DNA of 64,000 nt. It comes from Butyricimonas virosa. GTDB lineage: Bacteria; Bacteroidota; Bacteroidia; Bacteroidales; Marinifilaceae. The stretch lies in assembly GCF_025148635.1 (NCBI RefSeq), contig NZ_CP102269.1, positions 2,666,001 to 2,730,000 of the forward strand. The letters run 5' to 3'. Below the pieces are notes generated by a model. The model searched no databases. It saw only the letters and a list, made by a program, of their open reading frames with translations, and was not told where the DNA came from. This document shows, piece by piece, positions 44,101-52,052 of the stretch. The stretch's first letter is position 1. Every line of letters starts with the position of its first letter. The position numbers and the translations under genes were made by a program.

Positions 44101-44305
44101 GCAGGAAGAGAACGTGTTGACCTTGGAGTCGATTTACGTGGGATACGAGTTCTATGACGGGTGGATCAAAAAGTTAGGGTTGAGTAGTTTAAAGATTCAG
44201 GCTTCTATGCGTGACGTGTTCCGGGCATCGACGATCCGGTCGGAGAGAGGTATCGCGTATCCTTTTGCCCGAAGTATGGAAGCGGGGTTATCGTTTAATT
44301 TTTAA
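41195..44305 (+). CDS. SusC/RagA TonB-linked outer-membrane transporter (no STN domain)
   Basis: The 1036-residue protein has a long basic start and signal peptide (to about 40, VLVNAG), a carboxypeptidase-regulatory domain (about 53-132; LPGVTVRWEGTSVGTATDAEG), a plug (about 145-280; ETITVLKD-like SITILKDAASTAIYGSKAANG) and a barrel ending SFNF. It lacks the STN domain, so it is not expected to signal to a FecR, and indeed no sigma/FecR pair is present here. With the SusD-like protein downstream it forms an importer of unknown substrate. Its coding strand is visibly richer in G than the neighbouring genes. Confidence 0.92.
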   Translation: MKKTYDRKVFKRKLLSRRMAVIVVIRLFMVLLLGFPVLVNAGTRDSTRLESRQVEGKVTDEKKVPLPGVTVRWEGTSVGTATDAEGRFKVLMPVDSATLVVSFIGMKTVRVKIPKLKAGEVRKVLSIVLWDEDVKLEDVVVTGIFTRKKESFTGSASTYSAAELKTMGTQNILQSLKTLDPAFAILEDNQFGSDPNRLPNMEIRGKSSMLGLRDELDADPNQPLFILDGFESTLAAINDLDINRVASITILKDAASTAIYGSKAANGVIVVETVKPEAGKLQVSYTGNMNLSMPDLSSYNLMNAREKLEFERLAGRYEPVNWSTTNEVVLNKLYNEKLKVIESGVDTYWLAEPLRVGVNQKHSLYVQGGEGNFLFGLGAGYNGISGVMEKSERDVISGNIDLIYRMPKFQFSNKFSLTSTHLKNPIVAFSAYAAANPYYKKYNEEGTVDKWLEYNDYFKASNPLWNASQNSRDEGKNLLLSNYFMAEYFPTTEWRVRARLGLTYGNDDTEKFYSRNDTRYENVETTKKGEFYSNNVRTNQVEAEVSVTYAKMLGKHRINLVAGGNISSNKSLSQGYSAVGFPDGDFSYPSFSNGYPEYGTPAYYESVSRSVNGYFNAGYAFDDRYLMDFSLRTSGSSVFGTSRKYNTTWSVGVGWNLHKEKFIMDHVAWINVLKLRASIGNPGNQSFDSAQSLLTYAFQFGSMNYFGLGAELSQVGNPDLEWQITVDKNIGLDVTLFNKRFSLTADYYYKVTDPLLIKVSTPLSSGTETYMTNAGEQVSQGFTASVSYYIFQDFEKRFSWMVRANVRTQKNRIDKIGNKLSTLNANGKGENTVRYYDGADPDDIWAVKSAGIDPSNGKELFYAKDGSYTYDFSYDDEVICGNTRPDVEGVIGSSLNWKGFSVSLNFRYQMGADVFNEALYNKVENISKNDLNKNQDRRALYERWQDVGDIVHFKDIASAETTPMSSRFVQEENVLTLESIYVGYEFYDGWIKKLGLSSLKIQASMRDVFRASTIRSERGIAYPFARSMEAGLSFNF

Positions 44306-44311
44306 TGATTG

Positions 44312-45793
44312 ATGAATATGAGATTACGAAATATGATTTGGATCGGCTTGGTGTTGGCGTGTGGAGCCGGGTGTTCGGATTTTCTGGACGTGCAACCCAA
44401 GGATAAACAGTCGGAAAAGCAATTATTCTCGACGAGAGGCGGGTTTTACATGGCGGTAAACGGTATTTACAATAAGGTGGCCTCCACGGCTCTTTACGGG
44501 AAGAATCTTTCTTACGAGCTGGTGGACGTTATTTCGAAACGGTACTCGCCTTTACAAGCTAACACGTACTTGACGGCATTAAGTTCTTTCGACTATGCGG
44601 ATAACTCGGTGCAGACGGGGGTGTCGAACACGTGGACGGCGGCTTATAACACGATTTTGAATTGTAACGTGGTGTTGGATAATCTTGAGGAGAGTGACGG
44701 GATTCTGTTGACACCTGAATACCGGATGTTGAAAGGGGAGATGCTGGCACTCCGTGCTTTCTTGCATTTCGATATGTTGCGGTTGTTCGGGCCGGTTTAC
44801 AAGAATCACCCGGAAGCGGCGGCGATTCCTTACAACGAGTCGGCGAGGGTGTCGGCCTTGCCCTTGCTGGCTGCCGATTCGGTGATGCACGAGAAGATTC
44901 TGCGGGATTTGGACGAGGCCGAAAGTTTGTTGGCGGATAGTGACCCCGTGATCGAGGGAGGACCGATGGCTTCACTGGAGAATGATCAGGATGTTTACCT
45001 GCGTTATCGGCAGTTGCGGATGAATTATTATGCCGTGTTGGCGTTGAAGGCTAGGGTGTACTTGTACGCGGGAGAGCAGGCGAAGGCATTGGCCGCAGCT
45101 CGCAAGCTACTGACGGATGCGAGAGTGGACGAATATTTCCCGGCTGTCGATCCGAATAAACTTCTGGCTAATCAGGATAACCCGGATCGGGTGTTCTCGA
45201 CGGAAGTACTGGCGGGAATTTACGTGAAGGATCGGGCTGATATTCATTCCAATTATTTCAGTTCGGAACAGGCGGGTAATAATTACCTGCATCCCCGGAA
45301 GAATTTCGTGAATATGAGTCTTTTCGCGGGGGAGACACAGGATTACCGGTTCCAAGCGTGGTGGCGCACGGCTTCCAACGAGAGTGAAGGCGGGTATGAC
45401 TTTATCAAGTACGAGGAGATAGCCCAGCCCGCGGAGAAGGGGGAAACCGAGTATTTCTATGCCGTTTTCATGTCGTTGATCCGGTTGAGCGAGGTGTATT
45501 ATATCGCGGCCGAGAGTGAACCCGTGCTGGCGGATAAATATGCGTGGTTGAATAAAATACGGGAACGCAGGGGTTTGGGAGCTTTAATCGTGATCTCGGA
45601 AGATGATTTTATGAAGCGCTTGCGTACGGAATATTTGCGTGAATTTATGGGAGAAGGACAAATTTTCTTCATGTATAAACGGTTGTATGCAGCTATTCCC
45701 AGTGATGAGAATGGGAATGATATGAATGCTTATGAAGCCCGGGAAGAGTATTACGTGTTGCCGTTGCCTTCCGGGGAAATCGCTAATCGTTAA
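44312..45793 (+). CDS. SusD/RagB family lipoprotein
   Basis: The protein (493 residues from ATG 44312; ATG 44318 also fits) has a lipobox (ACGAGCSDFLDVQPK, Cys about 21) and the SusD fold: EMLALRAFLHFDMLRLFGPVY (about 145) and the C-terminal LRTEYLREFMGEGQIFFMYKR (about 446). It begins a few bases after the SusC stop codon and forms its substrate-binding lid. The C-terminal domain is shorter than in classical SusD, as in RagB-like members. Confidence 0.92.
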   Translation: MNMRLRNMIWIGLVLACGAGCSDFLDVQPKDKQSEKQLFSTRGGFYMAVNGIYNKVASTALYGKNLSYELVDVISKRYSPLQANTYLTALSSFDYADNSVQTGVSNTWTAAYNTILNCNVVLDNLEESDGILLTPEYRMLKGEMLALRAFLHFDMLRLFGPVYKNHPEAAAIPYNESARVSALPLLAADSVMHEKILRDLDEAESLLADSDPVIEGGPMASLENDQDVYLRYRQLRMNYYAVLALKARVYLYAGEQAKALAAARKLLTDARVDEYFPAVDPNKLLANQDNPDRVFSTEVLAGIYVKDRADIHSNYFSSEQAGNNYLHPRKNFVNMSLFAGETQDYRFQAWWRTASNESEGGYDFIKYEEIAQPAEKGETEYFYAVFMSLIRLSEVYYIAAESEPVLADKYAWLNKIRERRGLGALIVISEDDFMKRLRTEYLREFMGEGQIFFMYKRLYAAIPSDENGNDMNAYEAREEYYVLPLPSGEIANR

Positions 45794-45804
45794 ATAGTAA
45801 GGTT

Positions 45805-46638
45805 ATGAAATGGAAAGATATTTTATTTATACTGGGGCTAAGTGCAGTTCTGGGAGCTTGTGAAAAGAAGGATATCGAGGTTTTTACCACGGATGACGCA
45901 GGGATTTATTTTCAATTGATAAAGGGGTATTACGGGACAACCACGGAAATTTACACGGATTCACTTGATTATTCATTTGCATCACTTCCGGCCTCGATGA
46001 AAGATGTGATTCTTCCCGCTACCGTCCGGACGATGGGGAAGGTGGCGGATTATGATCGTCCTTTTAAAGTGGTCGTGGATAAAGAGGGAACGACTGCCAT
46101 AGAGGGGGTGCATTACGAAATTGATTTGGATTCGGTGGTTGTACCTGCGGGAAAAAGTTCGGCGAATGTCAATGTGCGTTTTTTCAGGACGGATGATTTG
46201 ATGGAGAAGTCGGTGCGGCTGGCTCTTCGTTTGGAGGATAACGAGCATTTCAAGTGTTATTTTCCGGAGTACAAGAACATGAATACTTATTCATCGACGG
46301 GAGTGCTGATTCATGGTGATTCATTCTCTTTCACGTTGAGCGAGATGTACACGATACCTTGGTATTGGAGGGTAATCATCGAGACCGATTATTTCGGGGT
46401 GTGGACGCCTAAAAAGTTCGTGGTTATCAATCTGGTTTGTGGTTTTACCATGGATGATTGGAATAACGCGGGAGGTACCGGGGCAAAAATAATATACGGG
46501 CGTTGTGGCTTTTTCGCGACGATGGTTCAAAAGTATTTGCAGGAACAGGCGGATGCCGGAACCCCGGTGGTGGACTCGGACGGGAAGTATATGCAACTTG
46601 ATTCGGATTATGCCGTGGATTATTCTCGATATGAATAA
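45805..46638 (+). CDS. DUF4843 family lipoprotein
   Basis: The 277-residue lipoprotein (LSAVLGACEKKD, Cys about 19) has the DUF4843 pattern: an early YFQ segment (IYFQLIKGYYG), then a beta-rich body with ATVRTMGKVADYDRPFKVVVD and GVHYEIDLDSVVVPAGK, and a C-terminal part with WSKKF-like VWTPKKFVVI. DUF4843 proteins accompany SusCD pairs and are presumed surface substrate-binding or accessory lipoproteins. It is in the same operon, 11 bp after SusD and 17 bp before the PKD-like gene. Confidence 0.85.
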   Translation: MKWKDILFILGLSAVLGACEKKDIEVFTTDDAGIYFQLIKGYYGTTTEIYTDSLDYSFASLPASMKDVILPATVRTMGKVADYDRPFKVVVDKEGTTAIEGVHYEIDLDSVVVPAGKSSANVNVRFFRTDDLMEKSVRLALRLEDNEHFKCYFPEYKNMNTYSSTGVLIHGDSFSFTLSEMYTIPWYWRVIIETDYFGVWTPKKFVVINLVCGFTMDDWNNAGGTGAKIIYGRCGFFATMVQKYLQEQADAGTPVVDSDGKYMQLDSDYAVDYSRYE

Positions 46639-46655
46639 GATTAAAAAGTGACGTT

Positions 46656-48266
46656 ATGAAAATGAATTATATCATATTGTTTTTGTTTGGTGTTTCTCTT
46701 TGTGCTTGTTTTGAGGATAAGGGAAACTATGATTACCGGGATATGGCGGATATTACAATTGAGAATATCCCGGAAGTGATCGAGGTGTTGGGGAATTCCG
46801 ATCATATTGTCGTGAGCCCGAAAGTCGTTTCTTCTTTGGATGGAGAGGTTAAGGAGGGGGATGCTAATTTCGAGTTCACGTATAAGATTGAGAAAAAATC
46901 CGGGGGAACGATGGTGGCCGGACAGAAGTGGGTGGATTTGAATCCTTCGAAGACGTTGAATCTGGATACCTTGGCGGCTTTCGCTGCCGACACGTATATC
47001 GGGTGGTTTGGTGTAACCGATAAGCGTTCGGGAGTACAGACATCTACAACCTTTGATATTAAAGTTTCCTCCCCGACTTACGAGGGGTGGATGGTGTTGT
47101 GCAACGAGGGGGAACAGGAACGGGTACGGATGGATATGATTTCCGCGATATCGGCGGAACGAGTTATCCCGGCTTATGACGTGTTGGCACCCTTGGGATT
47201 TCCGGAGCTAAGACACGCGAGGGGGATAGGCTTTTATCCTAACCGTCGGGCGAATCCTGATGACGTGATTTACGTGATGTCGGAGGAGGGTACGTATCGA
47301 TTGGAGCGGGAAACATTCAAGACGGATGAATCGTGGAATATTAATAATGTAGATTTTATTATTCCTCCGGGAGATGAGCATGTCGTGTATTATAACACGG
47401 TGAACAATAATAATTCTTCGGAGGCTTTGGCCTGTCTTTGCGTGACAGACGCCGGAAATGCGTATGCGCAGGTGTTGAGTACTCCCGGTGCCGCTTTCGA
47501 GAAGCCGATCAATACTTCCGCTCGTGGAGAAGCCCCGACCTACAGGGTTGCCCCGTATATCGGGGTGAGTATGGCCCGTCCGGGGAATGGGAAAGCTGCC
47601 GTGTTCTATGATATGGATAACCAGCGTTTCATGGGGTGGAAACAGGGATATGTTGATTTCCTGATGCAGGTTTTGAATCCTATCCGGGACAAGGAGGGGG
47701 CTTTGTTCACTTTCAAGACGGGAATGGATTTGGTGTACATGGAGAGTACTCGTTATTCCAACGGGCTGGTTTATGCTATATTGCAGGATGCCGGGGGGAA
47801 ACGTTGTATTTACGGGATCAATATGTCGGGTAACGGGTATGTTCCGGAATCAATGTATAAGGATTTGAACGCACCTGATTTTGACAAGGCGTCGATTTTT
47901 GCTTTTCATTCTCAATTCCCCTATATGTTTTACGCTGTGGGGAATAAGGTGTACCTGCATAATCTGGGGACAAATACGACCTATCCGATGAATAGTATCG
48001 CTTTGGGAGAGCATGAGGTCGTGACGATGTTGAAATTCAACCTGTATCGCCAATGTTCTTTAAAGGATTTGAATAATCAATCCGACGAGTTCATGGCCCG
48101 GCAGTATGAGTTGATGGTGGGATCTTACAATACTGATGCCCCGGATAATAACGGGGGTAAGTTGGGATTTTATCCGGTTGACGGGGTGAATAACAGCGTG
48201 ACGAAACGGGCGGAATATGACGGATTCGCGAGAATTAAAGACGTGGTGTATCGTGAGCGGCGGTAA
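46656..48266 (+). CDS. PKD-like family lipoprotein
   Basis: The 536-residue lipoprotein (GVSLCACFEDKGNYDY, Cys about 18) has the typical start of PKD-like family lipoproteins (DKGNYDYxD), followed by two Ig/PKD-like beta domains (about 28-140) and a beta-propeller-like C-terminal region (about 140-530). It is the fourth and last gene of the SusCD-DUF4843 operon and is followed by a strong terminator 27 bp after the stop codon. It is probably exposed on the surface and binds the same substrate. Function beyond this is unknown. Confidence 0.85.
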   Translation: MKMNYIILFLFGVSLCACFEDKGNYDYRDMADITIENIPEVIEVLGNSDHIVVSPKVVSSLDGEVKEGDANFEFTYKIEKKSGGTMVAGQKWVDLNPSKTLNLDTLAAFAADTYIGWFGVTDKRSGVQTSTTFDIKVSSPTYEGWMVLCNEGEQERVRMDMISAISAERVIPAYDVLAPLGFPELRHARGIGFYPNRRANPDDVIYVMSEEGTYRLERETFKTDESWNINNVDFIIPPGDEHVVYYNTVNNNNSSEALACLCVTDAGNAYAQVLSTPGAAFEKPINTSARGEAPTYRVAPYIGVSMARPGNGKAAVFYDMDNQRFMGWKQGYVDFLMQVLNPIRDKEGALFTFKTGMDLVYMESTRYSNGLVYAILQDAGGKRCIYGINMSGNGYVPESMYKDLNAPDFDKASIFAFHSQFPYMFYAVGNKVYLHNLGTNTTYPMNSIALGEHEVVTMLKFNLYRQCSLKDLNNQSDEFMARQYELMVGSYNTDAPDNNGGKLGFYPVDGVNNSVTKRAEYDGFARIKDVVYRERR

Positions 48267-48292
48267 GTGACGGGGTGATTATTGTGTCTGTG

Positions 48293-48320
48293 GAGAGGGG
48301 AACTCGAATGTTCCCCTCTC
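48293..48320 (+). terminator. Terminator of the second SusCD operon
   Basis: An 11-bp perfect stem GAGAGGGGAAC (48293-48303) / GTTCCCCTCTC (48310-48320) with a 6-nt loop, followed by the weak T-rich TGTTAT. It begins 27 bp after the PKD-like stop codon. Confidence 0.75.
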
Positions 48321-48505
48321 TGTTATCATACACGGGGGAGTTTAATATCGTGATTGATTGTAATAATGCCGGCGTACTGGCGGAGTTTTACAGTAAATTG
48401 TTGGGATGGGAATGGACTCGTCCCCGAGCAAACGGGTGGGCTGCCGTTGCCTCTCCGACAGGCATGGTGTTTGCTTTTCCGGAAGTGGAAGAGTATTCTC
48501 TGTAA
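48308..48505 (+). pseudogene. Truncated VOC (glyoxalase-like) family gene
   Basis: A frame from ATG 48308 reads FNIVIDCNNAGVLAEFYSKL, then LGWEW, RANGWAAVASPTGMVFAF and stops after about 65 residues. This matches the first third of VOC/glyoxalase proteins (usually 115-140 residues). The rest of the domain is missing and the sequence after the stop has no VOC similarity, so it looks like a remnant. It overlaps the terminator hairpin, and its original start may be lost. It lies at the border between the SusCD operon and the integrase-bearing island. Confidence 0.65.
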
Positions 48506-49032
48506 AAGGTACTTTTTCTTTGATTGTATTTGTGTCGGGATTGTATACGTTGTTTTGGATATATTACAACATATCGAATGTCTTTTCTTTTGAACGCTCA
48601 TCAATCTTTTCAGGTAGATATAGCTATGTTACGGGTAACGATGATTATTTCGATTTTGAGTAACTCTTAGCATTAACGGGTGATTTCCAATTTTTAATGT
48701 GTCGTGAACTAATGAAACAGAAGTGCTCATGTCTAAATTTCGGTTTAAACATGGTTTAAACATCCTATCCCAAAAAACTAAAAACAGCTATAAAAGAAAA
48801 GAGAGTCACTTTTGTAACTCTCTCTTTATCAGTGGTGCCACCAGAACTCTGTTTTCTTTATTTAATTTAATTGTGAAAATTAAAAAAAATAAGAAATATG
48901 TTGAATTATAATGCTTTACAAATTTCTTTTAAAAAGCCAATATTAAGCTAATTTTGAAAATGTGGTGACAATGTGGTGACAAATCTCAAAAAGTTTCGCT
49001 AAATTTGTGGTGAAAACATAAAGAAAAAAGTT
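48506..49032. other. Gene-free spacer at the left border of the integrase island
   Basis: About 530 bp without a supported gene. It holds a hairpin with one mismatch (GAGAGT...ACTCTC, 48801-48822, followed by TCTTTA), the sequence GTGGTGCCACC (48832-48842), two copies of TGTGGTGACA and the integrase promoter. It is a likely place for the attachment site of the island, but no second copy is in the window. Confidence 0.4.
48961..49007 (+). promoter_or_regulatory. Integrase promoter with direct repeats
   Basis: TGTGGTGACA occurs at 48961-48970 and 48972-48981, 11 bp apart (one helical turn). A full -7 box TAAATTTG lies at 49000-49007, 25 bp before the ATG. The repeats overlap the expected -33 region and could bind a regulator or the integrase itself. 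Confidence 0.45.
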
Positions 49033-50427
49033 ATGGGCAACTACTTTTTGAGAAAAGGCACAAGTAAAGAGGCTACATTGTTCGTCCGAATAAGGAAACG
49101 TGTTCCTAAGATTGACAAGAATGTCAATACTAGAATTGTGATTGACCGCAATGTGTGGGAGAGGGCGAATAAGGATGCTGCAAGTTTGGAGAAGTTCTAT
49201 AGGACCAAAGATGGACAGACTATTTATCGTAAGATGTGTGCCATCGACCAGGCATTGGAAGAATTGTTGAGTCAGGGTAAATTTGAAGATACACACATAG
49301 ACCATGCAGTTGAGTCTATTGTCTTTGCTGAAATCAGAGAACAGCAACGCAAAGAGGAAGAAGAACGCAAGCAGAAGAAACAGGCAGCCGAGGAAGCACG
49401 TAAAAAAGATGTGCGAACTTTCCTCAATGACTTCATTGCAGGAATCAGAGAGGGTTCAATCAAACATAATGGCAACACCTATAGTGCAAACACCTGTAAA
49501 GTTTGGGAGTCTTTCAGACTTATCCTTGAACGCTTTCATAAAAAGCACCCATTCACTTGGGAAAGTATCGATCAGCGATTGGTGGATAAGTTTCTTTTTA
49601 TGATGGAGAAAGATGGTTATATGCCCAAGAGCATTAACAAATACCTTGTTTGTTTCCGTGCAATGGTTGGCTATGCCCATAAAGCCAGATTTCACAACAA
49701 TTCCATTGCCGAAAAGTGTTTCTCGAAAATCCGTGTACGCGAATGTGATAAAGCAAAAGAGATCTATTTGAACGATGCTGAGCTTCAGGCCTTGTACGAA
49801 ATGCCATTGGATGGTTTGGATGCACAAGTGCGCGATGTATTCTTAGTAGGTTGTTACACTTGCCAAAGATATAGTGACTATTCTGCACTTACAGCCAATA
49901 ACTTTACCACCACAGCAAGAGGAAATAAGGTTGTGCGCTTGATACAAAAGAAAACCAGTACTCCGGTTGTTGTTCCCATTATGAACGACAACCTACTGCG
50001 CATTGCCGAGCGTTACGACTTTAATATCCCCGAGATTTCTGATGTCATTCTCAACAGATATATAAAGGATATTCTCAAACGACTATCCGAAGAGGTACCA
50101 TCGTTACAAAAGGCAGAGATCACCAAGCTCACCATGCGCGAACGGGAAATGGAAGAGCGTGGCGATGCAGAATTTATGCGTAACGAGGATGGCGATGTCA
50201 TCAAATATCGCTATGACTTAGTTACATCTCACACCGCCCGACGAAGCGGAATCACCAACCTCTACCTTACCGGATTGTTCGATACCGTACAGATGATGTC
50301 AATCAGTGGCCATAAAGACCAGCGCACATTCTTCGACTATATCAAACTGTCGTCAGACGAGATTGCTGACAAGATTATGGAAAAACTTCGCCAGACTGAG
50401 AATGTCGGAAATGAGGGATTGTTCTAA
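49033..50427 (+). CDS. Tyrosine-type site-specific recombinase (integrase)
   Basis: The 464-residue protein has an N-terminal arm-binding region (about 1-70), a coiled, charged segment (about 90-125; Lys/Glu-rich), a SAM-like core-binding domain (about 125-225) and a catalytic domain (about 235-450). The catalytic residues are visible: Arg in TCQRYSD (about 279), His-x-x-Arg in HTARRSG (about 399-402), His in SGHKDQRTF (about 425) and Tyr in FDYIKL (about 436). It is typical of integrases of Bacteroidales genomic islands and probably moved the defence region to its right. Confidence 0.93.
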   Translation: MGNYFLRKGTSKEATLFVRIRKRVPKIDKNVNTRIVIDRNVWERANKDAASLEKFYRTKDGQTIYRKMCAIDQALEELLSQGKFEDTHIDHAVESIVFAEIREQQRKEEEERKQKKQAAEEARKKDVRTFLNDFIAGIREGSIKHNGNTYSANTCKVWESFRLILERFHKKHPFTWESIDQRLVDKFLFMMEKDGYMPKSINKYLVCFRAMVGYAHKARFHNNSIAEKCFSKIRVRECDKAKEIYLNDAELQALYEMPLDGLDAQVRDVFLVGCYTCQRYSDYSALTANNFTTTARGNKVVRLIQKKTSTPVVVPIMNDNLLRIAERYDFNIPEISDVILNRYIKDILKRLSEEVPSLQKAEITKLTMREREMEERGDAEFMRNEDGDVIKYRYDLVTSHTARRSGITNLYLTGLFDTVQMMSISGHKDQRTFFDYIKLSSDEIADKIMEKLRQTENVGNEGLF

Positions 50428-50596
50428 ACCAAAGGAGGCTGTATTGCCGTTCATTTATTACGATTTTTCATTATTATAGTTTTTAATATTGTATAAGTCG
50501 TATTGAATAAATTTAAAACTATAATACCACTGCTAGCTCAAGAGAGATTATGTCACAAATTAGCCCTTCTGAATGGGTGTGAAAAATCCAAATCTA
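50428..50596. other. Spacer between integrase and IS256 element
   Basis: About 170 bp without a gene; it ends in CCAAATCTA (50588-50596), the left copy of the IS256 target duplication. Confidence 0.4.
50588..50596. repeat. Target site duplication of the IS256 element, left
   Basis: CCAAATCTA, identical to 51976-51984; the preceding T is also shared. Confidence 0.8.
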
Positions 50597-51975
50597 GGGG
50601 GTGTAAATTAAACTGTGTCATCTTCATTTTTGACTCAACGGTCGGGGATCGGCCAAGCGCCAAGGGGGTGCACCAGCACTCCCGACGAGCGTAAAATTAC
50701 CATAATTTAAACCTTTCTCCAAATTTAATAGCCAGTTGTTGAGCAACAGCCGCCCAATTCGGGATTGGCATGGTCCATTTTTTCCTGATATTGCGATAAG
50801 CCAGGTAAACTAGTTTTTCAAGGGCGGTGTCGTGCGGGAACACGCCCTTGTTTTTTGTAACTTTTCGAATTTGTCGATGATACCCTTCCACGGTATTGGT
50901 CGTGTATATCAGTCTTCTGATAGTTGCCGTGAACTGGAAATATTCAGTTAGTTTCTCCCAGTTATCTTGCCATGATTTGATGACAATAGGGTATTGTTCA
51001 CCCCATTTATCGTCAAGTTTAACCAGTTCTTCTTCAGCTGATTCTTTATTTACAGCTTGATAAACTCGCTTGAGGTCAAGCAGGAATTCTTTTTGGTGTT
51101 TACTACCCACGTGCTTGATAGAATTGCGTATTTGATGCACGATGCATAACTGGACTATAGCGTCGGGATAAACACTCACGATCGCCTCGGGAAAGCCCTT
51201 TAGACCGTCCACGCAAGCGATTAGTATATCTTGCACACCACGGTTTTGCAAATCCGTGAGAACTCCCAGCCAAAAGTTCGCTCCCTCGTTTTTAGAGATA
51301 TACATTCCCAGTAGCTCCTTATGCCCCTCCTTGGTTATACCCAGCACGTTGTAAATGGCACGAGTCACGGCGTAACCTCTTTCATCTGTTACCTTGTAAT
51401 GAATAGCGTCCAACCAAACGATCGGGTACACGGGATCAAGGAGCCTTGATTTCCAAGCTTTAATCTCGGGAAGAACCCGATCTGTTATAGAACTGATCGT
51501 TTCTGCCGATACCCTGTTTCCTAGATTCTCTTCCATCCAGTCACTTATTTCTCGGGTGCTATTACCAAGGGCGTATAAACCTATGATCCGATCGGCCACA
51601 CCCTCGGCTAGTATAGTCTCTCGTTTTTTAATGAACTGGGGATCAAAAGTTGAGTTACGATCTCTAGGCGTGGATACCGTCACTTCTCCTAAAGGAGTTT
51701 GTACTTGTTTTTGCATTTTACCGTTACGACGATTACCCGTTTCTCGTTCTTCATCAGAGAGATGGGCTTCCATTTCACCTTCGAGTGCCGCGTTTAGTAT
51801 ACTTTCCAATAACGGGGCAAACGCACCGTCTTTACCTAACAAGGACTTACCTGATTTTAATTGTTCCAGGGCCTTGTTTTTGATGCTTTCGAAATTAAAT
51901 TCTTGTTCCATAAAAAAACTGTGTTAGCAAAATTAATCATTTATTTTTTTGCTGACACAGTTTAAATTACATTCT
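50597..51975. mobile_element. Complete IS256-family insertion sequence
   Basis: The roughly 1379-bp element carries one intact transposase gene. The inverted ends are TGTAAATTAAACTGTGTCA (50602-50620) and its near-perfect complement ending at 51971. It is flanked by a 9-bp direct repeat CCAAATCTA (50588-50596 and 51976-51984). The outer border could shift by one base. The intact gene and perfect duplication indicate a recent insertion. Confidence 0.88.
50697..51911 (-). CDS. IS256-family (mutator-type) transposase
   Basis: The 404-residue protein has the N-terminal mutator-type region (ALEGEMEAHLSDEERETGNRRNGK), and a DDE core: WLDAIHYKVTD (Asp about 168), ACVDGLKGFPEAI (Asp about 234) and NTVEGYHRQIRK (Glu about 341). 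The motif CIVHQIRNSIKHV between the second Asp and the Glu is characteristic of the family. Full length and apparently functional. Confidence 0.95.
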   Translation of the reverse strand: MEQEFNFESIKNKALEQLKSGKSLLGKDGAFAPLLESILNAALEGEMEAHLSDEERETGNRRNGKMQKQVQTPLGEVTVSTPRDRNSTFDPQFIKKRETILAEGVADRIIGLYALGNSTREISDWMEENLGNRVSAETISSITDRVLPEIKAWKSRLLDPVYPIVWLDAIHYKVTDERGYAVTRAIYNVLGITKEGHKELLGMYISKNEGANFWLGVLTDLQNRGVQDILIACVDGLKGFPEAIVSVYPDAIVQLCIVHQIRNSIKHVGSKHQKEFLLDLKRVYQAVNKESAEEELVKLDDKWGEQYPIVIKSWQDNWEKLTEYFQFTATIRRLIYTTNTVEGYHRQIRKVTKNKGVFPHDTALEKLVYLAYRNIRKKWTMPIPNWAAVAQQLAIKFGERFKLW

Positions 51976-51984
51976 CCAAATCTA
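51976..51984. repeat. Target site duplication of the IS256 element, right
   Basis: CCAAATCTA, identical to 50588-50596. Confidence 0.8.
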
Positions 51985-52052
51985 CGCAAAACAGACACTT
52001 CAGTACATTAGAATGATATAAGACACAGAATTAATACCTATTACCTCCTATT

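Noticed and set aside
48832..48842. GTGGTGCCACC as the 3' end of a tRNA gene used as an att site
   Set aside because: No cloverleaf or TPsiC arm can be found next to it on either strand.
50503..50694. 63-residue open frame crossing the left end of the IS256 element
   Set aside because: It spans the target duplication and element end, so it is created by the insertion.
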